DNA of 64,000 bases. Origin: Petunia secreta. Lineage: Eukaryota; Streptophyta; Magnoliopsida; Solanales; Solanaceae. Position 1 is the first letter of the stretch, and the number at the start of each line of letters is the position of its first letter. The position numbers were made by a program, and so were the translations under genes. The notes beneath the pieces were generated by a model, which was given only the letters and a program-made list of their open reading frames with translations, was not told the DNA's origin and searched no databases. This document shows, piece after piece, positions 10,001 to 23,127 of the stretch. The stretch spans positions 25,191,501 to 25,255,500 of the forward strand of contig JARKIP010000023.1 of the NCBI GenBank assembly GCA_029990175.1, given 5' to 3'.

Positions 10001-11024
10001 ATTGTTACAGAACTGTACCGAGCTTTAGAAATATATAAGAAGGGCGCTGACTTTTTCGAAGGTTTGCTTCTACAAATTTGGTTGACGGAACATTTGCAAA
10101 AGATGAACAACACATACCAAGCCTTCCTTGACATACCATGAGAAAACTACATCCTGACTCATACCGCCCGCGTGAACAACACTCTCAAAAAGTGGGACTG
10201 GCCAACAACTGCAAAGGCTAGCACCACGTGCTTTTTCAGTTGACATCTGAAATTATACAATTGATGTTGGACTACTTTCCCAGTACAACAATAATCATAC
10301 GATCAGAAGGAGCTTCATTTCTCATCTTGGTTAGATTTAGAGGAGTATACCCATACACTCATTTAAGGGCCCTCAGACAAGCAGGGAGAAAGCAGATTGT
10401 ACCCCAAATTGTAGACATCAGAAGTTTCAAAGCAGATATTCTACGAGGAATGATACCATTCAAAAGACAAGATATTAGAACTTTGGAGAGCAAGGTATCA
10501 AATGGAATTTGAGACTATTGGACGAGACAGGTTTGATGCAGGCTATGATAAAGATTACCTGCACTGGCTCAGGAAAGACATAGCAAGGGCAGTTTAACCA
10601 AGAGCAACAACAAAAAGGAAAAGAAATGCTGACGAGTTAGAATCCGAGTACAATAGGCTACGCAAACAACTGGCAAGGGCACAAGAGAAAATAGCAAAAA
10701 AGCAAAGTTTGGTCGAAGCAATGAACAAGGAAAAAGACAAATGGCGCAATAAGGCAGAAATCCTGACAAAACGCATAGAGTCTATCGGTGTATGGGCTAG
10801 CAAGGAATGGACTCCGTGGCTAACAATGGAATACAGGAGAAAGGAAGGAAGGCTAGGGAAATGTTGAAGAATTTCATATTTGACATATCCCAGCTCTTAA
10901 CTGATGCAGACAATATCATTTCCAAGGAGACTCATCAGAGGCAAACTTGTCTGGAGAAGAAGAAGAATCTTCTGGCGATGGATCATCATGAAAGATGTTC
11001 ACCTGGCCATGATCTAATCTCCTA
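10001..11024 (+). pseudogene. ORF1 remnant (DUF7745-like) of Tat/Ogre-like element C
   Basis: Conceptual translation in shifting frames gives LYRALEIYKKGADFFEGLLL, then IWLTEHLQ, further on VYPYTHLRALRQAGRKQIVP and a charged C-terminal part. This pattern (an early 'G..L..QIW..EH' block, then 'RGV.PYT.LR.LRQ.GRKQ') is that of the plant DUF7745 proteins encoded by the extra first ORF of Ogre-type elements. That assignment is from memory of the family, not a search. The largest intact pieces are 10228-10512 and 10807-11025. At least five stops or frameshifts break it. Element B's LTR abuts its 5' side, so the insertion of B interrupted this ORF. The true N-terminus lies left of the window. Confidence 0.6.
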
Positions 11025-12660
11025 GCAATGTTCAGTCTTTTCCTTCTCTTACGTTGTGTCAATATCAGTCATTGTAATAAAGACCAATGTTTGATAAATA
11101 CAATATTCTCTTTTAGATTCTGCATTTTTTTAGCAAATAAAATGATACATGTGGCACAAAGCACTTTTCAAATCGCCAAACATTTTCTCGCATTATAGGA
11201 AGCATTTTTTATTTGATATGTGTGCATTGCATGAATTTGTTTGTGCTCTAGGTCTCTTTCTACCTAAGTGAATCCTTTTCCAAATCCAATCTCCTACCGA
11301 AGCACCTCACCTCCCTACTCTATGCCCAAATCCTAATATCGAAAATCTTTCGCATGTCCTGATTATTCCCTATCCCTTACAAACTCAAAACCTATTATCC
11401 GAAAGGTTGGTTTAAGTTGAATACCAAGGCAGAAGATATGGTTAAGCAAATTGCACTTGTCATGGATATTTTTTACAAAATAAGGAAAGTTTATTACAAC
11501 AAGCACTATGCATATGGAGCGGAATATTAGCGGAGCAAGAAATATGTTGGTCAAACGCAAAAGCACACATGGCTCACCTCAATACCTTTTGACACAACAC
11601 CTGAAGATTATATTGTTGCCCCTGTCTACACAGTCACACCACTTGCAGTACATGAGTGTGATCCAAAGCATTTCCAAACTTGCTCTTATCATGGTGGAAG
11701 TGGCAGTTAAAAGGCTAGTGGAAGACAATAAGGAATTGGAAGGAAATAAATGCAACAAAGACTTGTGCACAACAACTAAAATTAGCAGGTTGATTAAGAT
11801 TGAAAACGAATGCAAAGACGCAGTGACAAGGATTCAATTATATGATGGAATTGAAAAACTCTGCGAATATTGGAAGCATATCCCTACCAACTAGCCTATG
11901 GGGGACATGAGAATAAAATTGTATGTTGAGGCACTTGTAAGACCAACCATTGATTTGATACAAAGGCATGGGCAAATAGGCTTCTTGGAGCGATTTCGAT
12001 TGAAAGCTTTATTGGAGTGATATGAATTGTCATGACAACAACTATACTAAACAGGAAATTACAATATGGCCAACCTCTAAAATATCTTGACTGAAGCAGC
12101 AATATAAGAATATACACGATACGTAAGCAACCTACACCGGGATCGATCTCTTGGCAACAAAATTTACCTGACAATGAAAGTTGAGGCAAAGATTGGATTG
12201 CAGCAGTTGGTTGGCAAATATGAAAACATTAAGTATCTCTTTCATGAATGCACAGACGTCGTGATGGCCTAATTTGCAAGAAAGGATGACAAATGCACTC
12301 AAAGTCCTGGTGTTCGACAAAAGACAGCCCCCATTTCCGTCCCACAACACAACCTATTCCTTACACAACATCTTTACCACCTTTCTTTGACATCAACTTC
12401 TCATCTCCTGCTTAAACAAGCATCAGTCATTTAACCAAAATTCTTTTCTTGACTGCTACATAAAGCACTCAAGAAATCTTTCGGTATCTCTATACAATTT
12501 GTCATAATCTCCAAATTCAAGTGCTAATCTATCATCCGCGGTCTAGGCATCCTCTTAAGCTTATGTGTTATTTTTCCTTTAAACTTGCTAATGTGCTAAC
12601 TCTATTTTGTGCATGTCATCACTTTATTACGGTTGCTTTGCATTTGAACACTGAAATTTG
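11025..12660 (+). pseudogene. Gag-region remnant of element C
   Basis: No continuous frame. From about 11090 onward it is colinear with the - strand of element D (63558 down to about 61700). Shared pieces include 'atatgtgtgcattgcatga', RNMLVKRKSTHGSP near 11535 (RKMLVKLKGTHGSP in D) and a KDDKCTQSPG piece near 12280 (KDDKCTQGPG in D). In D the stretch just before this reads KRNYTPIAESHTQLFKRL, a pattern I associate with Ogre gag proteins of Solanaceae. The longest frame here is 11508-11894. No protease, reverse transcriptase or integrase motif appears between here and the LTR, so the family seems to lack pol. Confidence 0.5.
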
Positions 12661-13510
12661 TCAAGAATTTGCATTCTGAAAAAGCCGAAATGGCAAGCCG
12701 AGCTGAAAATATTTACCTTCAGAAACAAAGCCTTTCGAACCGCCATCATGTGACACCGAGAGAATTCAGACCATCCCAATTCCACTTCTGTACAACTTTT
12801 TGGTACGAACGAACAAAATCAGCTGGCATTGTATCCCCACATGAGCCACAAGAAAAAAATTTCAATCACCATACAACCAAAACTGGCAAAACTCATAACC
12901 TCAAACCGCACCCAACTAACACAATAAACAACCTCCCCTCTATCAAAGACCTCCAACAACAACCTTATCAGGCCCAATACAATCGAGGACGGACAAAACC
13001 TCACACCTTTACTCCTTTAGCTCAATCAAAAAGATATTGCACCCAACAGACGAACTGCTCCCTAGATACCTATTCCGAAATTCAATCCAACAAGATCTAC
13101 ACTTATCACTCAAACATCCAATACCATGACATCGAAAAATACCCAGCATCGAACCACAAAAAATTCAAAGTCTGGTTGACCCAATGGTACAACAATGACA
13201 ACCAAATGGAAACCGCAACCCCTAAAGCACAAAAATTTCTATGCACACCAATCCATTAAAGTTAGCTCCATGACTTTTGAAAAGAAAAGCACAAAACATG
13301 AAGACACCTCGTCACAACCCAGGACAAATACAGTTTTGGACAACCTCCAAATCCGACAAAACATAAACACCAAACCTCAGTCTGAGTATGAAAGTATCCA
13401 CATAATCAGAGTCATAAAAATACCCAATCGTCTCACTAAAGGACGAATGCAGATTCAAGCCAATATATTGGTGTTCAGTACAATGCAACCACTTTTTTTC
13501 GACTAACGAA
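12661..13510 (+). pseudogene. Conserved 3' interior block of element C, function unknown
   Basis: An open frame of 196 codons (12669-13259) followed by an overlapping one (13195-13506). Conceptual peptides are conserved in element D on the opposite strand (about 61790-60950): EMASRAENI against EIASRAENI, then DNLQIRQNINTKPQSEYESI against a D version with one stop. The composition is Asn/Thr/Gln/Lys-rich with no known domain. It may be decayed coding sequence or conserved non-coding RNA sequence. I cannot name a product. Confidence 0.4.
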
Positions 13511-15010
13511 TCTTTCTTTGAGAGCAGATCATTCGACACAAACACAAGTTTCGCAGGCACTACTGTAATAAGCAATAAAGTGGGGCAGAATTTTTGAGGA
13601 CCCCCTCAAAAATTCCAAAAGACTCAAGTCTACACTAGGGCAGAATTTTGAGGTTGAACCTCAAAATTAACCAAAGGCCCAAAGAAGTAATAAAAATGAC
13701 AATCAGCGTGACAGCGCTCCAAGCAATCCTATACCCATGGTTCCCCTCGGAGGCAAACATCTCATGACGAGAGGCAGTAGCAGTACGTTCTCTTTATGAT
13801 GAGGCAGTAGCAGTACTGACGAGCACATAGGTCTCTTTATGAGAGGCACTGGCAAGACGATCCAACGACAGGAAAGTCTATTTTTACAAGTATTATTTGC
13901 AAAAGCTCGCCCTTTATTGCAGGAAACAGTGAGACAGTGTTCCAGGGTATACAGCCCGGCCTGACAAGCAATTATTCCCTGACAAGAGGCACTTAGCATC
14001 TCCAGACAAAGAAATAAATATTCCTAGAGGAGACGCACATATTCTCTAGCACTGAACGCACTCAAAAACAGACAAAACAACTACTCAGCTCAATAGGAAA
14101 GTTTACTTTATCTTTATCTTTATATCTATTTGAATTTTTCTTAATTTTGCTGCAGAGCACTCCCCAATATCTCGACAATCCCTGCGCCATTTCCCATAAC
14201 CCCACAATTGCTCCCAAAAATAACTACCCCACAATCTTTATTATGCACCATTATAGAATAGCATCCAAGAATCTTAGTCCTTTTGACAATGCATTTTCTA
14301 TACCCCCAGTTTATCCACTTTGCCGAGTTCCAAAGCGCTCAAATCTACATTTCCATATTCGCACTAGTAATTTACCTAATCTCTCCTTGCTGATTGGATG
14401 ACGGTTTTGTATTCTTTCCTATTCGAGCTTAGCTGTGTCAATCGTGCATATTCTCGTGCTTAATCGTGCCCAGCTGTTTGAATCGTGCGAATTTATGATG
14501 CTTTACTCCTCAATGTTCCCCAGCTCATTCAAGACAATATTGAAGGGAAGATAACTCATTAATCGAGATGAAGTGGAAGCTATGTACGTATAAACTCCTC
14601 TTTATGGGTGTGTAGCGTGCCACATTTTCATAACTAGGATGATTATAAGCATGTTTTCCCACGCTCGATCTATTACTGTTGTCTCATCTTCGATAGTGCC
14701 TCTACTTTCTTCATTTATCTCGCCAAAAGGCAAAGCATACACAGATGTAAACATTGCATACCTTCACAAGTTTACTCTTAATATCTAAAATCGTGCGTCA
14801 TAAACATCTCAGACAGGCAACATGCAATTCTAGAACTACACTTAGCCTGATTCTCATAAAACCCGAGATATGTAGGCAACTTAGAGTCCAGGGTTCGGCC
14901 AAAAATACCCCACAACTCTCATTTTCCTTTTCCCTTTATTTGTCTGTTGTGACAAAATTGGCTACTCTGTCAACAATCTTTGCCCGAAGTTTTTTTCATC
15001 ATCCCAGGGC
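13511..15010 (+). mobile_element. 3' untranslated region of element C
   Basis: Begins with a paired motif shared with D: GGGGCAGAATTTTTGAGGA and a second GGGCAGAATTTTGAGG near 13580-13670. It then diverges completely from D until about 14030. This variable part holds short direct repeats (gaggcagtagcagtac twice, ctctttatga twice, 13760-13850) and one stretch at 13943-13959 (cagggtatacagcccgg) that resembles the monomer of the array amplified in D. From about 14280 the sequence is again colinear with B and D. Confidence 0.65.
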
Positions 15011-15023
15011 AAAAAGGGGCAGC
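15011..15023 (+). other. Polypurine tract of element C
   Basis: AAAAAGGGGCAGC directly before the LTR start TGTTGACACCC. The same tract is at 812-825 (B) and on the - strand at 58112-58125 (D). Confidence 0.8.
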
Positions 15024-16934
15024 TGTTGACACCCACTTTTGTCCCTCATTTTCTCTATAATTAGCTATATTTAATTTAAAGGTGCAATGTTGACTGTTTG
15101 AGCGAATTTGCATTAGAAGTCGTGCATTTACGTGCGTTATCCCCTATTTACACTATTTATACTTAATTGTGATTATATTATATTACGTAATTTGCATCAT
15201 GTAGGCTATTTGTCAAAATTATGTTTATTTATAAAATTTACTGTATAAATAATATTTAGTAATTATTTATAGTTATTTCATATTTCAATTGTTGTTGTAT
15301 GTGCATTTTGCTTATTTTACATATAGTATATATATCTGTATTTTTATTATTATCAACTCCTTTAAATTAAATATCAGCCCAATTAAAATTCTTTACTCAT
15401 ATTAACTTATATTCAAATTCTTTAAATTTAAATTATTTCTCAATCTCTTTCACAAAATCTCAAACATTTTAACATATTTTGTATATTCTTATATCAAAAT
15501 TTTCCTTTGAACCTAGACACAATTCCAATTAGGTACGTACCCTAAATCTTTCCCTACAATATAGATCTTTCTTCATTAAATCCCCTTATCTCTTCCTAAT
15601 CTCTCCCCCTAATCTCTTCTAATTTCCCCAATCTCTCCCTAAATTTCGAGCCATCAGCATATCCCCTCACTCTCCCATTTTTGGTAAATTATCATCACCA
15701 TGACTTAACAAAATAAGATCCCCCATCATATAGTAATCATCGTCCATATTTCTCTCCTCCCCCAACGTTTGAAAGATCATCCCCTAATTATTCTCTTAAT
15801 CTTTTCCATGCCTGGAAAAATTCTCAACGGCCCAAACCACCAATTCTTTACTACATATACAAACATACACCATCACAATTACGGATACAGTACAATACAC
15901 CCCTTTGGTCTTCTTCTTCAATACACACTAAAAAATAAGGGCCCACCCCCATCCACCATTACACTGAGCACCACACATCCAAGATACACAAACAGATCAA
16001 CTCACCCACGATATACACCATCGAGAAATACACACACGGATTGGGAAACAAGGGAAGGGTTAAAACACGGGCAGTGGTAGTGACCACCAGCAGTAATGGT
16101 GGAGTGGGTGGTGGTAATTGTTCTTCGCGGAAAATTTCATCTGTTTCTCCGTCGATGTTATCTGATCCGTAAATGAAATTGAAGGGGGGAGTGGAGGAGC
16201 CTTGCAGTGACGCCACTGGTTTCTTCCAGTTGGTGTCGCTCGTCTTCCTCCTCCCGCGTCCATTGGTTCCTCCGTTTAGCTAATATCATTGTTTGTCCCG
16301 CCGAGAAATCCCTGTCCTGATGACTATCGTTCCTCCACCCCAACTGATTGTTGCTAGATTCTTGCTACTGGGTTGACTCGACTGCGAATCTCCGATTTTA
16401 CTGTTGCTTTGGTTTTTCTTGTACTAAAGCGGGGTTGATTCACTGGTTTTGAATTTAGTTTATCATATTGTTGGAACCTGTTTATGTAGTTGTTCAATCC
16501 ATTACTTTCATTTGAAGTGCTGGATTATTGTTGATATATTTATCCCTGTTTTAACTTGTTCTTTGTTGAAGGGATTTAATTTGGTAGGCTCATCACGTAA
16601 TTGACAGGGGATCACTTTGTTGGCTTTGCTGACTTGAGCAGTTATTACGCTAGATAAGCCAATGAAAATATTTTATTTGAGGCTTTACGGACTAATTTGA
16701 AACGGATACAACACTGTTAGGCCAATGACATTTTGGAGGCCAAAACAAAGGGGATAGATAACATTGTTGCAAAAACAAACGGGATAGACAACAGGATCTG
16801 CACTTGGCATGGCAACACGACCGGCCGGCGTGTTTGCGGCCATGATGGTATCCTTAAGCCCCTGTCACTCGAATTTGAGCCTAAACCATTCAAAAAAAAA
16901 ATTCTTTTTCCCTTTTATTTTCTTTTATTATCAC

Positions 16935-17013
<79 letters not shown>

Positions 17014-17711
17014 TATTATCCTTATTATTATTATTATCATCATCATCATACTAATTTATTTTCGTATTTTTGTGAGGTACATTCGGGCGAAACTCGTCAA
17101 TGACGACCCAATCGCAGAAGACAAAATATTTTGAAACTATTACATTTTTACTCTAACTTATTTTATTTTATTTACGATCCTTACTAATTCATTTTATTTT
17201 TTTGCAAGGTATTTTTGGATAGATATTTTTAAGGCGACGCTCCAAAATGCTTCTAATTCAACTTGATATTGCATTCTTTTACTCTTCAGTTTATCATTAT
17301 TGATTTGTTTGATAAACTAACGAATTTATTTTATTTTGCGAGGTGCATTTGGTTGAAGGGAAACCTTTTATTTAATCTTAGTTATTATATAACTTGTATA
17401 TTATAGTGGAAATTTCTTAGTTAGATTATATCTTGAATCCCAATATTTAGTTCGGCCGGTAACCATATTTGGTGGAACCCGAGAGGTGCCTAACACCTTC
17501 CTTTCGGGTTAACTTGAACTCTTACCTTGAATTTTTTATTCGTAGACTAAGTGCCGGAGTTAACATTAAAATTGGCTAGAAACAAAGTAGGTTCCCTAAT
17601 ACGCCTAGTTAAAAAATATGTTAGGTGGCGACTCCAAATCTTACATGTGAGTTCCAACAAGTTGGGCCTTGTTTCGAACTCTAACCAGTTCGGAAAATAT
17701 GGGTGTCGACA
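15024..17711 (+). repeat. 3' LTR of Tat/Ogre-like element C
   Basis: A 2688-bp LTR with an 11-bp inverted end pair, TGTTGACACCC at the start and GGGTGTCGACA at the end (one mismatch). The terminal 260 bp match the LTR ends of B and D. Features inside are a C/T-rich leader around 15580-15780, a G+C-rich patch at 16080-16350 and an ATT microsatellite (16929-17040). The right flank (17712 on) is not retrotransposon sequence. The left flank, and so the target duplication, is out of the window. The upstream polypurine tract shows this is a 3' LTR and not a solo LTR. Confidence 0.8.
16929..17045 (+). repeat. ATT trinucleotide microsatellite in the LTR of element C
   Basis: About 27 near-perfect TTA/ATT units followed by interrupted ATT and ATC units. 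The same LTR position in element D carries a much larger imperfect array (55140-55610, opposite strand). The long Leu/Tyr frames here are artefacts of the repeat. Confidence 0.9.
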
Positions 17712-18214
17712 ATGTCCTTTATGATATTATAAAGATTATTTTAGGATGATTGATGGATTATTGACTAGAATCTATATTTTAATAGGATAGAAGAGGATGA
17801 TTTAAAAGATAGGAATATCTAATATACATTGATTTAGAGATTCTATTGAGATTACAAAAGTAATAGTTTTTAAAATAAACTAAAAAAATATAGTATTAAA
17901 TTCTAAAAAATTATATTAGTGAGACTCTTTGAGAGTGTTGGGTACATAATAAAAAGAAGTACTTTAAAGATTGTGTTTTATGTTCAAATCTCTATTTTTT
18001 TCAAGATATAATAAATTACAAATAAGATATATGTAATGTCGGTTGAGTTTGGTATCGGTTCAGTTATATCTTTGTTACCACAAAACCAAACCTAATATGT
18101 CATTTTTTTTTAACACCAAACCAATTAAACAAAATCACTAGTCAGTTTTTTTTTTTCGGTTTAGTTTGGTTTGTCAGTTTGGTTCGGTTTGTCAGTTGGT
18201 TTGTACACCCCTAA
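17712..18214. other. AT-rich intergenic DNA with a GGTTTGGTTT-rich block
   Basis: No coding signal. From about 18035 to 18214 the sequence is rich in GGTTTGGT/ACCAAACC on both strands and ends tgtacacccctaatt, a pattern I have seen as a dispersed repeat in dicot genomes. I cannot assign it to a family. It abuts the 3' end of the copia fragment that follows. Confidence 0.5.
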
Positions 18215-20100
18215 TTGCAAGGAATCTCATTGGCTTCAAAGTGAAATTATCACTATTAACATAGTGTGCTAAAGGAGAAGGCGCCCCTGAGGCTTGTTGA
18301 GGCTCGAAAAAACGATAGGATTTCATGACACATGTTAATATCGATGACTATGTTTTCGGACCGTATTAGTGACAAAATCACCTAAAAGAAAACTCTCATT
18401 TTTAGCATGCTTTCCTAGGCCTAACTCTTCGTCCACTAGTTCTATTCCTAAGTTCCCGAGAAGAATCTCAAGGTTTAGATTACCAATCTTTGGGTTGGGA
18501 TTACCTTGTTCTTGCCCCTCATTTCCCGTATTTGAACTCTTCATCCATTTGTGCTTCACTGCTACATGTGCTAGGGAAGCTTCAATGCCACCCCCCCCCC
18601 AGCTTCAATGTTTTTCCTCATCTTCAGTCACACCATCATGTATGACAGAATCTTGACTCTGACACTCATTCACATTGTTAGTTGGTGCAAATGGAAACTC
18701 AGTTTCATTAAAAATCATGTCTCAAGATGCCAAAAAATCTTTAGCATCCAAAAAATACAACTTACATGCCATCTTTCATTTGAATATCCCACAAAAACAC
18801 TCCGATGACTCTTGCTTTCAAACTTATCTCCTGTTCGTCTTATCTTATGGGCATAACATAAATATCTAAACACTCTAAAATGATCATAATTCGGGGTTAC
18901 GCTCGTCAGTATTTCGTATGAGGTCTTCCCATTTAATAGAGAAGAATGAGTATGATTAATCATGTAACATGTCATCAAAAGACGCTCACCCCAAAACTCA
19001 ATCGTTAAGTGTGCTTGAAATCTACGTGCTCGGCCTACATTCAAGATGTGTCGATGTTTACTTTCAACTCTCCTATTTTGCTGTGGTTTTTCTACACATG
19101 AGATTTGAAAGAGAATTCCTTGTTCACGAAAATAGGTGTTTAAACTGGTAAATTCTATTCCACTGTAAGCTTGGACACTCTTAATTTGTTTATTAAATTA
19201 TTTTTCCACCATTACAAAGAAATTCTTAAAAATTTGATTAACCTCTTTCTTATTAATTAAGAAAAACACCCATACAACTTATGAAAATCATCAACAATTT
19301 TAAAAAAAATAAGAGGCACCACATGAAGTTTCAGTTCTATATTGACCCCACAAGTCACAATGTATTAACTCAAAAGTTTAAGAGGCTTTATTTTTGCTCA
19401 AAGGAAAAACATTCCTAGTCTTTTTTGCCCGATGACATATATCACATGCCTTTTCATTCATCCTACCACCACAATTCCTAACTTCTTGAATTGGAAGAGA
19501 ATTCGATACTTGAACTGAAGGATGTCCTAGCCTTTGATACCATAACTTCAAAACATCCACTTTCAAAGCCATCATCCATGGTGCATTCTGGAAATAGTAC
19601 AGTCGACCGTTCGTTCCCTCGCGCTAACCAACATCCCCGTGGTTTCATCTTACATAAAACAAAAGTTGTTAGTAATTGCACACAACTATTAAACTGATCA
19701 ATTAACTGAGACACCGAAACAAAATAGCACGTCATTCCGGCCACATAGAGGATATTTTGGAAGGTCACATGCTCATTAATCTAGAAAGATCCTTCTCTTA
19801 TGGCCATGGTACTGCTTCCATTGGGTAGACCCACCAATGGTGTGTAATATCCCGTAAATCACTCTGTATATTCAACTATCCGGTCATATGATTTGATGCT
19901 CCAGAATCAATTATCCACGGACTATCAGCTACATTATTATTCAATCAATTAGTTGTGCCCGTCTTCACTTGATCCAACAATCTCAACAATGTTTGGGCCT
20001 GCTTAATGCTCAATCTGGGGATCCTATAGTTCTAGGATCCCATTTCATTCGCCGCACGAGCCACGTTAGCTCGTGTTTCATCACGATCACTCGATGTCTC
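18215..20100 (-). pseudogene. Ty1/copia gag-pol fragment, - strand
   Basis: Reading from 20100 to 18215 on the - strand the domains come in Ty1/copia order. The protease active site WIIDSGASNHMTG is near 19880-19920. A protease tail LYVAGMTCYFVSVSQLIDQF is near 19760-19700. The GAG-pre-integrase block (LWYQRLGHPS, then CDICHRAKKTRNVFPLS) is at 19575-19378. The integrase C-terminal region (RRFQAHLTIEFWGERLL, then INHTHSSLLNGKTSYEIL and FVGYSNERW) is at 19044-18715. The linker before reverse transcriptase (DFVTNTV, then SGAPSPLAHYVNSDNF) is at 18560-18215. The integrase catalytic core between about 19370 and 19050 is degenerate. Reverse transcriptase, RNase H, gag and LTRs are absent, so this is a truncated relic. 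Frameshifts and stops occur throughout. Confidence 0.85.
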
Positions 20101-21081
20101 ACCGTCTATCTCTTTTTCATTATAGTTACCTAAAACATCATTTGGACCAAAAGTAGGAGGAGAGAAGGAAGAGAAGTGGGAGATGAGTTTTCTAGAGAGA
20201 GAAAGTGTGAATGTGAAATAATTGTAGAAAAATGATTAAGGGGTAGAAGGAAAAATATTTTTAAAAGTACTCAAAAGTATTTATACTTTAAAGACCATAA
20301 AAAAATAGCTCATCAAATAAAGAACATACACTGAAATGCTCATTCCGCATTACAAATGACATGAAGTCTGCATCTCAAATCATGTGGTTAAAATGCGAAA
20401 TAAATCTTCGCAAGGGTTATATCTTCTGAGAGTTATTAGTAAAGCAGGAGACACTAGTATAAAAATATTTGTTTTTGCCCTTTCTTATGGTTTTATTGTA
20501 GCTACTCCCTAAACAAAATATTTGGCTATTCTTTTCTTTTTTCTTCTTTAATAGTGGTATTGTTGCCGGTAAAAGCCTTTGCGGACTTGCTTCCTTGACC
20601 CCTAACCATAAGCTTTCCCTTCCTCTTTCTCCCTCTCAATGAAGTGGAATTTAACAAAAGAAAAATGGTTAGATTACTTTCATGGGAGGGCTGAAGTCAC
20701 ACTTTTAATCTAATTAATGATTAAATGTTGTATATATTTTGAATAATAAAAGGTTAACGATCTTTCTTGTCTTGCTGATCAAACTATTTTTCTCTTTTTT
20801 GGGTGTTTCCTTTGTGCCTTTTTACCTTTTCTGTGATAATTTTTATGCAAGTAACGAGAAAGCAAGTTAGTTTTTATAGGATTTTAATTAAAACAAACAA
20901 AAAATAGAATCAATTAACAAATATATTACATTAAATATTACAATTTCATCATAACTGGTTGAATGTTCTTGCATAGTAGATGGAAGGAAATTAAACAAGA
21001 TGTTGACAAATTAATGACAAAAAAGAGAAAATAGAATTACACGCATGCACCATCTCACGTTTTTATCTTGAAAGAAAGAAT
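20101..21081. other. Intergenic, no recognisable feature
   Basis: AT-rich DNA downstream of the O-methyltransferase pseudogene and upstream of the copia fragment, both of which read leftward. The 3' flank of the pseudogene offers several AATAAA-like stretches, none distinctive. I see no further open frame. Confidence 0.5.
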
Positions 21082-21537
21082 TCAAGGATAGAGCTCAATG
21101 AGAAACCTTGAACCTAGTGCATGAGTTATTTTGTAGTCATTGAAACCAGCTGCCCAAAAGAGCTTCTCCCATTCAGTTTTGTTTCTCTCCTTGCTGCCAA
21201 AATTCACCATCATTACCATGTCTAGGTAAATTTGTGCTTTGACAAATTCAGATTCTAACCCTGGGTAGCCCATGACAATGTCAATGATGATAACTTTTCC
21301 ACCTTCTTCTCTTCGTGGTATTGCCTCTTTGCATTTTTTAATATATGGACACATTGTTCGTCGCTCCAATCATGTAATATCCACTGTTCAAAGGATAAGA
21401 TTAAGTTCATAGAAGTGACTAAGAACAACGTTTTCCATAAACCTACATGTGACTCTAAACTACCATTTATTTATCCTTCAAATGTCCTGTTGATTGGAGT
21501 AGTAATCAAGAGTAGATTTGAAAACAATAGCAGCAGC

Positions 21538-21588
<51 letters not shown>
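21538..21588 (+). repeat. AAT microsatellite in the pseudogene intron
   Basis: About 17 perfect AAT units within the O-methyltransferase intron. Confidence 0.95.
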
Positions 21589-21589
<1 letters not shown>

Positions 21590-22047
21590 GTTACATATTG
21601 TTTTTAATAAATCAAATATTTTGAATCAAATCCTCTTTATTAAAGCAACAATTGAGATCGGGTAGTCACGTGCAATAACAAGTACAATGCTCCAACATAA
21701 CGCTGCTTTAAATTATCCACTACCTATGTAGACTTTAAAATGACAAATTAATTTAATCATTCAGCAACAAAACAAATAACTCAATTACAATCTAGATAAG
21801 ATAATACTCTTTTTATACGAGTAAATGTAAAACGTGTATGTAAATTACAGAACTACATATGACCATACTATCAAGCAAATGCTTTCTGGTCTAACTTATG
21901 TGGCACTGATTAATATTTCCTACTTTACCCTTATGAAATTTTCTAAATGTCATAGGAATATTGTAGCATGTTTCAGTAAATTACAAAAGTGTTCATTTAT
22001 TTTTTAAACTCCAAACCTAGTCAAGTTATGCCATTTAAAATAAAACA

Positions 22048-22797
22048 GGTAAATTTACACCACTAGACAACCCTAATAGCTAAATTACAGAAAGTAACAA
22101 TACTTTTACAATATTTAAAAAACATAGCAATAGTTTCCCATAATTACCCTACATACCACTTTCTCATTTCCCCCTTCCTAAATATAAAACCCTAATTTCT
22201 TCCCCCCTCTCTCCTTCTCTCCCCTCCTCCACCCATCCACCCACCCACCCACCGCCGTCCCCCTTCCCTCGCCGGCAACCAGCAACCTCGTCGCTGCTGG
22301 TGTCTTGTGATGTCGCTATTCCTCGTCGTTGCTGCTTTGCTGTTATCAGCGATACTGTGGTGCTGTTGCCGCCATAGTGCAGCGGCACTGCTCCTCGCGG
22401 CGGCGCTGCTGCATTGTAATGGCGTGCTGCCCGATCTGTGTTTTCTATAGGGTTTTTCCGATCTACTCCCTTTTTCTTTTTATATGTGTATGGTATGTAT
22501 AGATTTGTATTTTTTGTATAAAATACATATGTTCTTATATTTTTTGTATATAAATATCCATCTCTACTTTTGCATGTGTATGTTGGTGTATATATGTGTA
22601 TATTGGTGTATATGTGTGTTGTTGTATGCTTGTGTATGTGTATGTATAAAGTGATAAAATAATTTGTATATATTTTGTGTGTATATCTTTGTATGTTTGT
22701 GTATGTTTGACTATATGTAACTCTAAAACAATAATTTATATAAAGTCTCAAATGTATATATGTGTAATTTTTTATATATTTCATTTTGTAGATCTAA

Positions 22798-22888
<91 letters not shown>

Positions 22889-23127
22889 CAAAAAAAAAAC
22901 AAATCCGGCGACCTGCCGCCGCTAGTAAGTCGACCGAGCGTCGGCCACCGGCGCCTCTACTGTGACTGAAGCAGTTGGAAGGGAGATAGTAAAATCCTAA
23001 TTTGTATGGTTTAAATAGTTTTTGTATACAATATGTAAAAAAAGTATTGCTATTTTTTATACAGTGGTATAGCATTGTTATGTTTTATAAATATGGTGTT
23101 ATGGTTGTATATTTTTGTAGCTGTCCG
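22048..23127. mobile_element. Non-autonomous Mutator-like element M1 in the pseudogene intron
   Basis: About 1.08 kb with imperfect inverted ends of roughly 70-100 bp: near the left end acaaccctaat...aagtaacaatac, and at the right, read in reverse, acaaccataacacc...aacataacaat. It is flanked by 9-bp repeats with one mismatch (22039-22047 aataaaaca, 23128-23136 attaaaaca), the length expected for Mutator-like elements. The interior has a C/T-rich stretch, a G+C-rich block (22230-22440), TATG/TG-rich repeats, a long AT microsatellite and a second G+C-rich block (22905-22965). It has the same ends and layout as M2 at 28196-29217, in the opposite orientation. No transposase is encoded. Confidence 0.6.
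22801..22877 (+). repeat. AT dinucleotide microsatellite
   Basis: Uninterrupted AT/TA repeat of about 38 units inside element M1, followed by a short CA run. Tyr-Ile frames on both strands are artefacts. Confidence 0.95.

Noticed and set aside
16733..17134. Frame rich in Leu/Ile/Tyr that looks like a membrane protein
   Set aside because: Encoded almost entirely by the ATT microsatellite in the LTR of element C.
15024..17711. Element C LTR as a solo LTR
   Set aside because: A polypurine tract and colinear 3' UTR precede it, so it is the 3' LTR of a larger element.
22164..22784. 206-codon - strand frame in the pseudogene intron
   Set aside because: It lies in simple TATG/ACAT repeats and G+C-rich low-complexity DNA of element M1. 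There is no conservation in M2 beyond composition.
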